Source: an archaeon
GTDB taxonomy: Archaea > Thermoproteota > Nitrososphaeria > Nitrososphaerales > Gagatemarchaeaceae
Reading direction: 5' to 3'
DNA: 64,000 bases
Assembly: GCA_016432545.1 (NCBI GenBank)
Contig: CP066694.1
Location: forward strand, 558,001 to 622,000
Each line of letters opens with the position of its first letter. Position 1 is the stretch's first letter. Positions 32,436-40,966 of the stretch are shown in pieces. The notes below the pieces were generated by a model. It saw only the letters and a program-made list of their open reading frames with translations, was not told the DNA's origin and ran no database searches. Made by a program: the position numbers and the translations under genes.

Positions 32436-34229
32436 CTAGAACCCGAACATCGGGTCCGAGGGGGACTTTATCCTCATGATCTCGTCCAGGGCCTCGCGCT
32501 CGTCCTCCGTGAGCGAACCCAGGAGCTTGGTCCTCAGGAGTCGGGCTTCGTGGCTCCGCGGGAGGGTGAAGATGGTGTCGTTCTCCTTGACCTGCCTTCC
32601 GAGGGTCGGCCCGTCGACGGAGATTGCTACCTTGTCCCCCATCTTCGCCTCGAGGATGCTCTTCCCCGAGTCCTGAATCTGTTCGACGGTCCCAAGCTCG
32701 ACGCCCTCGGCCGACATCAGCTTGACCTTGGGCCTGAGGCGCCCGGCGAGGATTTCCACCCCGAAGACGGCAGGGTCGTTGCGCCTGAAGAACGATCCAG
32801 GGAGGGCCTTCAGCTTGCACGGGCGGGTCAGGTTTGAGAGGGCCGCGCGCTCGTCCGTCTCCTTCTTCGCCACCGACCAGTTGACGTAGTTGTCGATGAC
32901 CTCGTAGATGATGCCCGAGACGAAGATCGGGACAGCGCCCACGAACTCCTTCGCTTCGGGGAGGACCTTGGCGTCGAACCCGAGGATCGCCCCGAGGTAC
33001 GGGTCGTGGTCGCCGACGACCTGGGCGTCCACGATGTCGTTCTTCGAGATGTCCCCGATGTCTGCCTGCCTGACGGGGACGCCCCTCTCCTCCAGCATCC
33101 TCAGGACCGCCTCGAGGCCGCCCACGCTGCCCGCCTTCACTATGACCCCCATGTTGTCGGTCCTGACCACGATGTTCGAGAGCTCCTTCTCCATCTCCGA
33201 CCTCAGGGCCTTGAACTGGCCGTCGGTCTTGAACGAGGCGACGGTGGTCCCGGCGACGACGCCTGCGAGGTCGACGCAGACCAGCTTGACCCCGGCCGCC
33301 GCGGTGACGGAGTCGACCTGGGTGAACCTGTCCCTCGGGTCGCGCATCTCGTCGAGGGGCTTGGGCATGAAGAGGCCCTTCACCTTCGACTTGAAGGCGC
33401 CGTCCTTCCTGACGAGTGCGATCGAGTCCCCTACTTTGAGCCTCCCCTCGGTGAGGATCACGTTCGCGGTCTCGCCGATTCCCACCTCCTCCTGCATCTC
33501 GAGTATGATCCCCCGGGCGCCCCTCGACTCCTCGGCCAGCTGGAGCTTTCCCTTCAGGAACTGCTGGGAGAGGCCGATGAGGACCGCGAGGAGTTCTGGG
33601 ATTCCCAGCTTGCTGCGCGCGGAGATGGGGACGATCGTGACCTGCTGCTTGAAGTCCTTGACCCTGTAGTAGGCGTCTGACTGGAAGCCCAGCCTCGAAA
33701 GGCCCCCGACGACGTTGTAGAGCCTCTCCTCCAGCTCGTCGTTCCAGGAGGGTGGCTGCTCCTTGAAGACTGGGAGGAGCGCGCCCTGGCTCCCCTTCTT
33801 CCACCCCACTATCATGTCGACCTTGTTCAGAGCCACGAGGAAGGGCACTTTCCGCTGCTTGAGGATGTCGATGCTCTCGAGGGTCTGGTTCTCGAGGCCC
33901 TTGAGGACGTCCACTACCACGATGGCAAAGTCCGCGGCCGAGCCCCCGCGGAGGCGCAGGTTGGAGAAGACGGCGTGCCCGGGCGTGTCAATCATCAGGA
34001 GCCCGGGGATCTCCAGCTCCCCCCCCGCAAGGTCGAGGAGGGGCCCGCAGATCTGCTTGAGCGTCTCCAGGGGGAAGAAGGACGCGCCTATCTCCTGAGT
34101 AATCCCGCCCACTTCGCGCGCCTGGACGGCTGTGCCCCTAAGTCCGTCAAGCAAAGTCGTTTTCCCGGCGTCAACGTGACCCAGGACGACTACTACGGGC
34201 TGCCGCAGGTGCTGCTTCGAATCTGGCAT
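32436..34229 (-). CDS. infB: Translation initiation factor aIF5B (IF2-like)
   Basis: 597 residues, the usual archaeal length. GTPase motifs: G1 GHVDAGKTT (Ala replaces the common His), switch I VGGITQEIGA, G3 DTPGH, G4 NKVD. Domains II, III and IV follow. It promotes subunit joining. No intein is present, although this gene hosts inteins in some archaea. Ndk lies 29 bp upstream on the same strand. Confidence 0.95.
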   Translation of the reverse strand: MPDSKQHLRQPVVVVLGHVDAGKTTLLDGLRGTAVQAREVGGITQEIGASFFPLETLKQICGPLLDLAGGELEIPGLLMIDTPGHAVFSNLRLRGGSAADFAIVVVDVLKGLENQTLESIDILKQRKVPFLVALNKVDMIVGWKKGSQGALLPVFKEQPPSWNDELEERLYNVVGGLSRLGFQSDAYYRVKDFKQQVTIVPISARSKLGIPELLAVLIGLSQQFLKGKLQLAEESRGARGIILEMQEEVGIGETANVILTEGRLKVGDSIALVRKDGAFKSKVKGLFMPKPLDEMRDPRDRFTQVDSVTAAAGVKLVCVDLAGVVAGTTVASFKTDGQFKALRSEMEKELSNIVVRTDNMGVIVKAGSVGGLEAVLRMLEERGVPVRQADIGDISKNDIVDAQVVGDHDPYLGAILGFDAKVLPEAKEFVGAVPIFVSGIIYEVIDNYVNWSVAKKETDERAALSNLTRPCKLKALPGSFFRRNDPAVFGVEILAGRLRPKVKLMSAEGVELGTVEQIQDSGKSILEAKMGDKVAISVDGPTLGRQVKENDTIFTLPRSHEARLLRTKLLGSLTEDEREALDEIMRIKSPSDPMFGF

Positions 34230-34258
34230 GTAGGGCCAGGCCTCTTAGAATTGCGTCC

Positions 34259-34678
34259 TCACCCGGCTGTCCCGAAGAAAGCGGCCTGCTCCTTGGAGAA
34301 GCTCTCTGCGGAGTCTGAGGCGTGGATGACGTTGTCGGTCAGGCCAAGGCCCAGGTCCCCACGGACCGTCCCGGCTGCAGCCTCCCAGCTCTTGGTCGCA
34401 CCGACCATGCGCCTCACAGTCGCGACCGCGTCCCGCCCCGAGAGGACGGCCCCCACGACAGGACCGGAGGAGATGAAGCTGACGAGCTCGCCGAAGAAGG
34501 GCTTGTCCTTGTGGACGCCGTAGAAGTTCTCCGCCTGAGACTTTGACATGGTCGTCATGTGAAGGCGCTTGATCAAGAAACCCTTGGCCTCGAACCTACC
34601 CAAGACTTCGCCGACCAATCCCCGCCTGACTGCGTCCGGCTTTACTACCACGAGTGTGTCTTCAGACCCAGAGCTCAC
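34259..34678 (-). CDS. ndk: Nucleoside diphosphate kinase
   Basis: 139 residues from a GTG that overlaps the L24e stop (GTGA). Family motifs: DTLVVVKPDAVRRGLVGEVL, then a Tyr-containing FYGVHKDKPFF, SGRDAVATVRRMVGATK, and the active His in DNVIHASDSAESF. It transfers phosphate between nucleoside tri- and diphosphates. The L24e-ndk-infB order is typical of archaea. Confidence 0.95.
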   Translation of the reverse strand: MSSGSEDTLVVVKPDAVRRGLVGEVLGRFEAKGFLIKRLHMTTMSKSQAENFYGVHKDKPFFGELVSFISSGPVVGAVLSGRDAVATVRRMVGATKSWEAAAGTVRGDLGLGLTDNVIHASDSAESFSKEQAAFFGTAG

Positions 34679-34866
34679 TGGCCCTTCTGCCTCCTCGCCC
34701 ACTTCAGTTTGCGAGAGTCCCTGCCAAGCTTGATGTCGTTGACCTTGCACTTGGAGGAGCAGTAGGAGCGGGTGGAGCCGTCGTTCTTCACGAAAAGGAT
34801 GCCGGAGCCGAGACGGACCTCTTTGCCGCAGAAAGCGCATCTCTTTGGAACGTACAATTCAAACAA
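34675..34866 (-). CDS. rpl24e: Ribosomal protein L24e
   Basis: 63 residues from a TTG start. Zinc-binding cysteines: CAFCG near the N-terminus and YCSSKC in the middle, followed by a basic end (RKLKWARRQKGQ). In most archaea it directly follows S28e; here 980 bp with an oppositely oriented endonuclease gene separate them, and L24e has its own TATA box (34903-34913) about 40 nt upstream. Confidence 0.95.
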   Translation of the reverse strand: MFELYVPKRCAFCGKEVRLGSGILFVKNDGSTRSYCSSKCKVNDIKLGRDSRKLKWARRQKGQ

Positions 34867-34902
34867 CCTACCCCGTGTTTCTTTTCAACCCCTTTGGGCG
34901 TT

Positions 34903-34913
34903 CATATAAAAAC
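34903..34913. promoter_or_regulatory. AT-rich TATA element, possibly bidirectional
   Basis: CATATAAAAAC on the forward strand, GTTTTTATATG on the reverse. On the reverse strand it is placed to give a transcript starting near 34882, about 16 nt before L24e. On the forward strand it could serve the LAGLIDADG gene with a leader of about 60 nt. It is the only strong TATA-like element between S28e and L24e. Confidence 0.55.
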
Positions 34914-34995
34914 TGTGAGAGGCCTAAGCGCCCAGACGAGTCTCACAATTTCGTCGTGCAGGGGCGTTAAGAATTCTCCTCTCTTCAGTCAACGA

Positions 34996-35724
34996 TTGGT
35001 AATAGAGCTAGATTCTACACTATACGACAAGCCTGCTGGGGTCCTCGTCGACACCAAGCTCGCAAGATTCGCAGGCCTGGCCTACGGAGATGGCTATCCG
35101 CAGTGGGGCGAAATCAGGGTCGTCACTTCGAACCAAGAATTCAAGGACTCGCTGGTCGACCTTGTGAAGCGAATTGCTCTGGAGAACAGGATTGGCTGGC
35201 GAGCGTACACGAGACCTCGAAACATATCTGACAACCCCCAACATACGGTTGCTCTGGATTCTACGCTCATAAGGCGAGCCTTCTTCGATGACATGATGCA
35301 GCCAAGGTATGACTCGATGCATTCTGTTGCGATGGAAGAGGATCTGGCGCCACACTTCCAGTCCGGAATCAGCGATGCCGAAGGAAGCCTACTTCCGCCT
35401 GTCCCAATCGAGTCACCCCACGGTAGGATTTTCGCGATGGTCAACTCGGACAGGCGGCTCCTGGGCATATCCAGACTCTCCTTGGTTTCCCAGATCAGGC
35501 TAGAGCCCAGTTCGGTGAGGACTCGACTGAGCAGCCACAGAGGACGCAAGCATGAAACTCACGGCGTGACCATCGTTACGAGGAAGAACTCCTACTTGAT
35601 TGAGATCCTCTCTGGAGGGAAGAAGAAATGGCTCGAAAGGGTCGGCACTTTGTTGAAGCATCCGCAGAAGTCAAGGGTCGCCGCGGATCTTCTGAGGACG
35701 TATGATCAAGGAGCAGGTAGATAG
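34996..35724 (+). CDS. LAGLIDADG homing endonuclease-like protein
   Basis: 242 residues from TTG 34996, the only plausible start near the first conserved block. Two LAGLIDADG-type helices are visible: FAGLAYGDGYPQ (about 25-36) and FQSGISDAEGS (121-131), each ending in the acidic catalytic residue (Asp, Glu), about 97 residues apart as expected for a monomeric two-domain enzyme. Basic residues lie in the C-terminal DNA-binding half (SSHRGRKHETHGVTIVTRKN). It is free-standing and inverted between S28e and L24e; no host gene is interrupted. Most ribosomal genes here are on the other strand. Confidence 0.82.
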   Translation: MVIELDSTLYDKPAGVLVDTKLARFAGLAYGDGYPQWGEIRVVTSNQEFKDSLVDLVKRIALENRIGWRAYTRPRNISDNPQHTVALDSTLIRRAFFDDMMQPRYDSMHSVAMEEDLAPHFQSGISDAEGSLLPPVPIESPHGRIFAMVNSDRRLLGISRLSLVSQIRLEPSSVRTRLSSHRGRKHETHGVTIVTRKNSYLIEILSGGKKKWLERVGTLLKHPQKSRVAADLLRTYDQGAGR

Positions 35725-35847
35725 CTAGTATTGAGACTTCGCGGAGACACCAAAACTGAAAATCAGCTTTTTGTCGTCTCTTGGGAGCCTTCCGGTCCTT
35801 GAAAGTCAGGATGAGGCCTATTCTAGCCTTAGATTAGCGAAATAAGC

Positions 35848-36066
35848 TCATTTCAGCTTCCGAGCTTCGCGTTCAGTTTCTCTTAAAACTAGCACGTCCG
35901 CGAGCCGAATGGGTCCTTTTACGTTCCTAGTGAGAATCCGGCCCTTCTCCTTCCCTTCCAGAATCTTGACCCTGACCTGAGTAATCTCCCCAGCGACCCC
36001 CGTCCTTCCGACGATCTGGACGACCTCAGCCGGGGTTAGGCTCTCGACTTCTTTCTTGCTGCTCAT
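35848..36066 (-). CDS. rps28e: Ribosomal protein S28e
   Basis: 72 residues. Family sequence: [40 protein letters not shown] and the conserved C-terminal [11 protein letters not shown]. Its ATG overlaps the L7ae stop (ATGA). The 120 bp after its stop hold T-rich sequence on this strand but no gene, then the end of the endonuclease gene. Confidence 0.96.
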   Translation of the reverse strand: MSSKKEVESLTPAEVVQIVGRTGVAGEITQVRVKILEGKEKGRILTRNVKGPIRLADVLVLRETEREARKLK

Positions 36067-36443
36067 GCGGCCTTGTTCAGCCTCGCCAGCTCCTGGGTCA
36101 CCTGCTCGAGGATCTGGGCTCCTTCGCCAGCTTCGATGACCGCTGCTGAGGCGGTCGAGACGTCAATCCCGATGGCTGGGCCTATCTGGTCCTTGGAGGG
36201 AACGAACACGTAGGGAATCTTGCGCTCTTCGCAGAGTATCGGAAGGTGGGCAACGACCTCGGGCGGCGTGACGTCCTCGGCGATGACTACCAGCTTAGCG
36301 AGCCCGCGCTCGATTGCCTTCGTGGCCTCGTTTGTCCCTCTCCGAACCTTTCCGGAACGAGATGCCTGTCGAAGGACCTCGTAGGCTGCCTCAGAGACTT
36401 CCTTAGGGGTGTCGACCTTGATGTAGTACGGCTTGGGGGTCAT
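36063..36443 (-). CDS. rpl7ae: Ribosomal protein L7ae
   Basis: 126 residues. Kink-turn-binding signature [20 protein letters not shown], then [20 protein letters not shown] and [18 protein letters not shown]. It binds K-turns in rRNA and is also a core protein of archaeal box C/D, H/ACA and RNase P RNPs. A TATA-like TTTATCTA (36480-36488) is 37-45 nt upstream. First gene of the L7ae-S28e unit. Confidence 0.96.
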   Translation of the reverse strand: MTPKPYYIKVDTPKEVSEAAYEVLRQASRSGKVRRGTNEATKAIERGLAKLVVIAEDVTPPEVVAHLPILCEERKIPYVFVPSKDQIGPAIGIDVSTASAAVIEAGEGAQILEQVTQELARLNKAA

Positions 36444-36479
36444 CTTGCATATCTCCCAAAAGTCGGGGTCTTTGGGGCG

Positions 36480-36488
36480 TAGATAAAC
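36480..36488 (-). promoter_or_regulatory. TATA box of the L7ae-S28e operon
   Basis: Reads GGTTTATCTAC on the reverse strand, centred about 41 nt before the L7ae ATG and lying after the GluRS stop. Predicts a leader of about 17 nt carrying GGGAGA. Confidence 0.5.
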
Positions 36489-36533
36489 CTTGACCGGGTC
36501 TGATGGCGGTTGGGCCTCTGTGAGCTGGATTCC

Positions 36534-38255
36534 CTAGCCGCTGAGGACCAAGACCCCGGGCGAGTCGACCCTGGCGAACCCGATGCGGGGGAGCTGCACC
36601 ACTTCACCGACCTTGAGGCTGGAGTAGGCTTCCTCCGCGAAGCCTCCAAGTACCTTGAGGCTCTCCTTGTCGAAGTTTCCAGCGTCGTCGAATAGGGCGC
36701 CGGGCGAAAGAGCCCTGACCTCCTCGTGGTCGGGCGTCACCCATTGGAACTTCCTGGTGCCGTCGATGAGCTCGTCGCCTGCGTAATCCCCTGTGGCTTT
36801 CGCTCCCGAAGATTTCAGCTTGACGTTGTAGAGGTCCATGAGCCTGAAGAGAGTCCCCTCCTTGATGGCCGCGAGGTCGGGCTTGGCGACGAAGAAGACC
36901 CCACGAGTGGGTATAGTCCTGGACCCGAGGTCGTTCTGCGGGTGGAAAGAGATGTTGGCGTCGCGCTCGGGAGCCCCTTGGACGGTGAGCTCCACCGGGT
37001 CTGGGACGAAGAAGATTCTCTTCGAGACTGGGTCGAGGAGTTTCCTGTTGAGGGACAGCAGGATGCTCCAGTCGTACTCGTGCTCGGACTTCGTGTACCC
37101 GACGAGCAGCGTGAACTGCCTGATCGCCTCGGGGATGATACCCCTCCTCTTGACCCCCTCCACGGTGGGCATGCGGGGGTCGTCCCAGCCCGTGACGAGT
37201 TTCTGCTCGACCAGGGGGCGGAGGAGGCGCTTCGACACGGGCGTCCCCTTGAAGTTGAACCTCGAGAACTGTATGACCTCCGGCGTCCTGAGTCCGAGGG
37301 CCTCCCTGAGGAGCTGCTGCAGCTCTGTCCTGAACTCCGAGCTCCTGAGGATGTGAGTGATCCCGCAGACTTCATCCTCCACTGCGTTGGCGAGGTCGTA
37401 GGTGGGCCACAGGGAGTACTTTGTCCCCGTCAGAGGGTGAGGATGGTCGATGGTCCTGAAGAGGTTGGTGTCCCTGAGGGAGAAGTTGAGGCTCTGCATG
37501 TCGCCCTTGAAGCGGATCACGTACTCTCCCTCTTTGTGCTTCTTGGCGAGGAGCTCGTCCCAGGTTCTCAGGCTCGCTTCGGGGGGAGTCTCGCGGTGCT
37601 CGCATGCCTTGCCCTCGAAGCGTAGCTGCTTGACTCTCTCGGGCGGACAGGAGCAGGCATAGGCGTGCCCTGATTCGATTAGCTTCTTGCCGTGCGAGTA
37701 GACGATCTCGAGGTCGTCGGAGACGTTCTTCTCGTGGTCCCACTCGATTCCGAGCCACTTCGCGCCCGACCTGAAGCTGTCGTAGTAGAGAGGCTGGACC
37801 TTCCGGGGGTTGGTGTCCTCGAAGCGGAGCCAGAGCTGTCCGCCGTACATCTCCTTGTAGAGGAAATTAATGGTGAAAGCCATGGCGTGCCCGATCGTCA
37901 TGAACCCGGATGGCTCGGGGGGGAGGCGGAAGGCGGTCTTCCCCTTGACCGCGTTGGGGAGGGGGTCGAGGCCCGACCTGGTCTCCCTCTGGGCAGGCTT
38001 GTCCGCTTCCGGGTACTTCCGTGCGAGGAGCTCGGCCTGCTGGGCCGAGGACATCGAGTTGACCTGCTGCACCGAGGCCTGGGCGGCCTTCGCCACTGCC
38101 CCAGAGTTGGACCTCAGGTCTGGGAACTCTGCGAGGACGCGCCCGATGACGGCTCCCACCTCGGCCTTGCCGGCGTGCTTGGTTGCGTTGAGGAGGGCCC
38201 CCTTCTCGAGGGCCGCGAGGACTTCTTCCCGCAGCTCGGACTGGCCCTTTACCAT
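36534..38255 (-). CDS. gltX: Glutamyl-tRNA synthetase (archaeal class I)
   Basis: 573 residues. An N-terminal helical domain of about 100 residues precedes the Rossmann catalytic domain. The HIGH signature is present as PEPSGFMTIGHA, with Thr in place of the first His. Downstream: RFEDTNPRKV, the anticodon-domain transition GTPVSKRLLRPL (KMSKS-type loop VSKR), and a C-terminal beta-barrel domain. Archaeal enzymes of this type usually charge both tRNA-Glu and tRNA-Gln, or leave Gln to a GatDE route; GatDE is not in the window. Its start overlaps the prenyl synthase end by 7 bp. Confidence 0.94.
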   Translation of the reverse strand: MVKGQSELREEVLAALEKGALLNATKHAGKAEVGAVIGRVLAEFPDLRSNSGAVAKAAQASVQQVNSMSSAQQAELLARKYPEADKPAQRETRSGLDPLPNAVKGKTAFRLPPEPSGFMTIGHAMAFTINFLYKEMYGGQLWLRFEDTNPRKVQPLYYDSFRSGAKWLGIEWDHEKNVSDDLEIVYSHGKKLIESGHAYACSCPPERVKQLRFEGKACEHRETPPEASLRTWDELLAKKHKEGEYVIRFKGDMQSLNFSLRDTNLFRTIDHPHPLTGTKYSLWPTYDLANAVEDEVCGITHILRSSEFRTELQQLLREALGLRTPEVIQFSRFNFKGTPVSKRLLRPLVEQKLVTGWDDPRMPTVEGVKRRGIIPEAIRQFTLLVGYTKSEHEYDWSILLSLNRKLLDPVSKRIFFVPDPVELTVQGAPERDANISFHPQNDLGSRTIPTRGVFFVAKPDLAAIKEGTLFRLMDLYNVKLKSSGAKATGDYAGDELIDGTRKFQWVTPDHEEVRALSPGALFDDAGNFDKESLKVLGGFAEEAYSSLKVGEVVQLPRIGFARVDSPGVLVLSG

Positions 38256-39280
38256 TCCCGATCGACCGCGAACCTCGCGAAGGAGCCGAGGAGGGCGGCC
38301 GCCTCCCTGTCCGCCGACCAGTCGACCGTCCCTAGCGACGCCGTCGCCTCCTTCATCAGCTCTGTGGCGCGCTTCCTGGCGTAGCCTACGGCGTCGTGGC
38401 TCTCGATCAGCTGCAGAACATAGGAGACCTCCTCGGGGGTCTTGTCAGCCCTCTCCTTGTTCATGATCTCGGTCAGCCGAGCCCTCTCTGACGGGGAGGC
38501 GACCTTGAGGAGGTGCAGGAGTATGAGGGTCCGCTTCCCCTCGAGGAGGTCGTCGGAGGTCGCCTTGCCATACTTCTTCTGGTCGCCGACTATGTTCAGC
38601 GCGTCGTCCTGGATCTGGAAGGCGACCCCGAGCTTGATCCCAAAGTCCTCCAGCGCCTCAAGGGCCTCGGGGCCCGCGCCTGCGACTATCGCGCCGAGCC
38701 TGCAAGGAGAGGCGACGGTGTACCACGAGGTCTTTTTCCTGCACATCTGGAAGTAGTCGGCCTCGGTCAGGTCCCAGCGGCGGTTCCTCACCCAGCCCAG
38801 CTCCATGTGCTGTCCCTCTGTCGTCTCGTTGACCATCCTCGCGAACTCCTCCATGACCCTGAGAGTCGTCTCCATCCCGACCCTGTCCTTGTTGAGGAGG
38901 AGGGCCCCCCACATGCGTGCGTGGAGTGCGTCCCCGGCGTTTATTGCTAGGGCGTCGCCGAACTTGCGGTGGAGGGAGGGCTCGCCCCTGCGGAGTTCGG
39001 AGCCGTCCTCGATGTCGTCGTGTATGAGTATCCAGTGCTGGAAGAGCTCGATGCAGGCAGCTGTGAGGAGTGCGGAGTCCTCGGTCCCACCCGCGGCGCG
39101 GCAGGTCGTCACGCAGAGGAAGGGGCGCATCCCCTTGGCCGGCCGGGCAGGGTAGTCGCGCATCATTCCGTAGAGGAGGTCCACCTCCTTGACCGGGCTC
39201 GACTTTGGAAGAAGGTCGGTGAGGATGAGCTGGTCCACCCGCCCCTTCACTCGCTTCATCTCTGATTGGAGGTCGCTCAT
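38249..39280 (-). CDS. idsA: Polyprenyl (geranylgeranyl) diphosphate synthase
   Basis: 343 residues. First aspartate-rich motif IHDDIEDGSELRRGEPS, second motif AFQIQDDALNIVGD, plus KGMRPFLCV and the lysine-containing GKRTLILLHLL. It condenses IPP with allylic diphosphates to give the C20 (or C25) precursor of archaeal membrane lipids. Chain length cannot be fixed from sequence alone. It sits in a mevalonate-pathway cluster with IPK and MVK. It ends inside the GluRS start. Confidence 0.93.
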   Translation of the reverse strand: MSDLQSEMKRVKGRVDQLILTDLLPKSSPVKEVDLLYGMMRDYPARPAKGMRPFLCVTTCRAAGGTEDSALLTAACIELFQHWILIHDDIEDGSELRRGEPSLHRKFGDALAINAGDALHARMWGALLLNKDRVGMETTLRVMEEFARMVNETTEGQHMELGWVRNRRWDLTEADYFQMCRKKTSWYTVASPCRLGAIVAGAGPEALEALEDFGIKLGVAFQIQDDALNIVGDQKKYGKATSDDLLEGKRTLILLHLLKVASPSERARLTEIMNKERADKTPEEVSYVLQLIESHDAVGYARKRATELMKEATASLGTVDWSADREAAALLGSFARFAVDREW

Positions 39281-39305
39281 GAGGGAGGCACCGGTCGGCT
39301 CGGGG

Positions 39306-40052
39306 TCAGGATCGGACCACTGTCCCGTAGAACTCGAGCCCCTTCAGGGCCTTCGAGAACTCGTTCCTGCGATAGCCTGAGACGAAGCAGACCTTGGACC
39401 CAAGCGTCGCGAGGCGGGCCGCCACGTCAAGCTTCAACTTCATCCCTCCGGTCGCGTCGTCGCCCGCGTCGACCTTCATCTTCCGGATCTTGGAGGGGGA
39501 GAGCTCGGGTATGATCACGCTCGTGTTCTCCTCGTAGACTCCGTCCACGTCGAGGGCGAAGACGCACCTCTCAGGGAGGAGGCTCTTGGCCAGCTCGAGG
39601 ACGATTAGGTCCCCCGACAGGATCCTGAACCCGTTCCCCGAGGTCGTCACGTCCCCGAAGGTAAGGGGGGTCATCTTCTTCTTGAGGAGGTCCCTCAGCC
39701 ACTTGGCCAGCTCCGCCTTCCCGGCCCTGCCGGCGGCGTCGAAGGGGGAGAAGGGGTAGGGGTTGACCTTGAACTCCATCATCGTCCTGCAGACCAACTG
39801 GTTGAGCTCGTACATCGCAGCCCTGGTCCTGGCCACGCCATGGGGCGAGGCCTCCGAAGGGGTCGAGGAGATCCCGTGCTGGTGGGCTAGGACGTGCCCG
39901 AAGGAGCCGCCTCCGTGGACCACTACGACGTTCTCGTCGGAGGAAGCTATCTCCTCGGAGAGGGCCGAGACGACGTCCGAGCGGTAGGAGTAGGGCTTGG
40001 ACTTGTCGGTTATCACCGAGCCACCCAGCTTGGCGACTACCGTCTTAGCCAG
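39306..40052 (-). CDS. ipk: Isopentenyl phosphate kinase
   Basis: 248 residues if started at the CTG at 40052. The essential N-terminal motif VVAKLGGSVITDKSKPYSYR lies downstream of an in-frame TGA, and no ATG, GTG or TTG occurs between that stop and KLGGS. CTG with an AGGGGTG ribosome site 7 nt upstream is therefore the best start; a GTG at 40016 would delete the nucleotide-binding glycines. Other motifs: VVVHGGGSFGHVLAH, with the substrate His, and DVDGVYEEN, then GDDATGGMKLKLD. It makes IPP from isopentenyl phosphate. Overlaps the MVK end by 16 bp. Confidence 0.88.
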   Translation of the reverse strand: MAKTVVAKLGGSVITDKSKPYSYRSDVVSALSEEIASSDENVVVVHGGGSFGHVLAHQHGISSTPSEASPHGVARTRAAMYELNQLVCRTMMEFKVNPYPFSPFDAAGRAGKAELAKWLRDLLKKKMTPLTFGDVTTSGNGFRILSGDLIVLELAKSLLPERCVFALDVDGVYEENTSVIIPELSPSKIRKMKVDAGDDATGGMKLKLDVAARLATLGSKVCFVSGYRRNEFSKALKGLEFYGTVVRS

Positions 40053-40966
40053 CTCTGGACACCCCTGACCGGAATCTCCGTCTTGAACGCGTCAAATCCT
40101 CGCGCGGTGAGGCCCGAGATTATGCTTTTTTCCTTTCCTTTGGGCGCGACCGCGACCGCGCTCCCGCCCCCTCCGGCGCCGGTCAGCTTGGCGCCGTAGG
40201 ACCCGAGGGAGAGGAAGAGGTCCACGAGCCGGTCGAGCGAGGCGTTCGAGACCCCCATGGTGGAGAGGACAGCGTGGTTGAAGGAGAGGAGCCGGCCGAG
40301 GGACTTGATGTCTCCTTCGCGGAGCTTCTGGGCGGCCAGGAGGCTGATCTCCCCGGCTGACTCTGTGAGGCCTGCGAAGAGGGCAGGGAACATCTCCCTG
40401 ACTGCGGAGACCCTGCTGATCTGGCGCTTCGTGCTCCTTGTTACGCCAGTATAGGCAACGAGGAGAGACCTGGGGGAGTCCAGACGGACCGGCCTCGGCT
40501 TCTCGCCCGGCCTGAAGAGGAGGACGCCTCCCCGCGAGCAGATCGCGGGGTCAATGCCCGAGGGCTTGCCGTGCACCTCCTTCTCGCCTATCATCGACCA
40601 GCGGGCGGCTTCGTCGGGGGTGAGCCTGATTCCCTGGAGCTTCGCCACCGCCGCTGCGACGGAGACCAGCGTCGAGGCTGAGGAGCCCAGGCCCGCGCCC
40701 TCGGGGATCTCTGAAGAGATCGACACCGAGAGGCCCGTGGGGAAAGAGTGCTCGCGCGCCATGGCCTCGACGACCTTGTACGCGGGAAGGAGAGGGGCGC
40801 GGCGGGGGCCCGGGAACCTTGTCGAGTGGATGTGGAGCCTGTCAGCCTTCGAGACCTCGACATGAGAGCGCCTTGAGACCGCGGCTGCGAGTGCCCAGGC
40901 GCCGTGGACTACGAAGTGCTCGCCGGTGAGGATGACCTTGGCGGGAGCTTCGGCGATGGCCATCAT
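40037..40966 (-). CDS. mvk: Mevalonate kinase
   Basis: 309 residues from an ATG overlapping the MEMO stop (ATGA). GHMP-kinase motifs: APAKVILTGEHFVVHG, the P-loop PEGAGLGSSAS, and the C-terminal AKLTGAGGGGSAVAVA. It phosphorylates mevalonate. Together with IPK it marks the modified archaeal mevalonate route. The longer open frame upstream is a shadow of the MEMO gene. Confidence 0.94.
   Translation of the reverse strand: MMAIAEAPAKVILTGEHFVVHGAWALAAAVSRRSHVEVSKADRLHIHSTRFPGPRRAPLLPAYKVVEAMAREHSFPTGLSVSISSEIPEGAGLGSSASTLVSVAAAVAKLQGIRLTPDEAARWSMIGEKEVHGKPSGIDPAICSRGGVLLFRPGEKPRPVRLDSPRSLLVAYTGVTRSTKRQISRVSAVREMFPALFAGLTESAGEISLLAAQKLREGDIKSLGRLLSFNHAVLSTMGVSNASLDRLVDLFLSLGSYGAKLTGAGGGGSAVAVAPKGKEKSIISGLTARGFDAFKTEIPVRGVQSWLRR

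Noticed and set aside
32374-33804. Long frame upstream of S6e that would make a 596-residue protein
   Set aside because: It is the shadow of aIF5B on the same strand, with low-complexity Arg/Gly/Pro composition; S6e begins at the ATG 32373.
34996-35724. LAGLIDADG gene as an intein or as part of an rRNA/tRNA intron
   Set aside because: No flanking extein or intron host sequence was found; S28e and L24e are both complete on either side.
36726-37625. 299-residue forward frame opposite GluRS
   Set aside because: It is an antisense shadow rich in Glu, Val, Arg and Leu with no family features.
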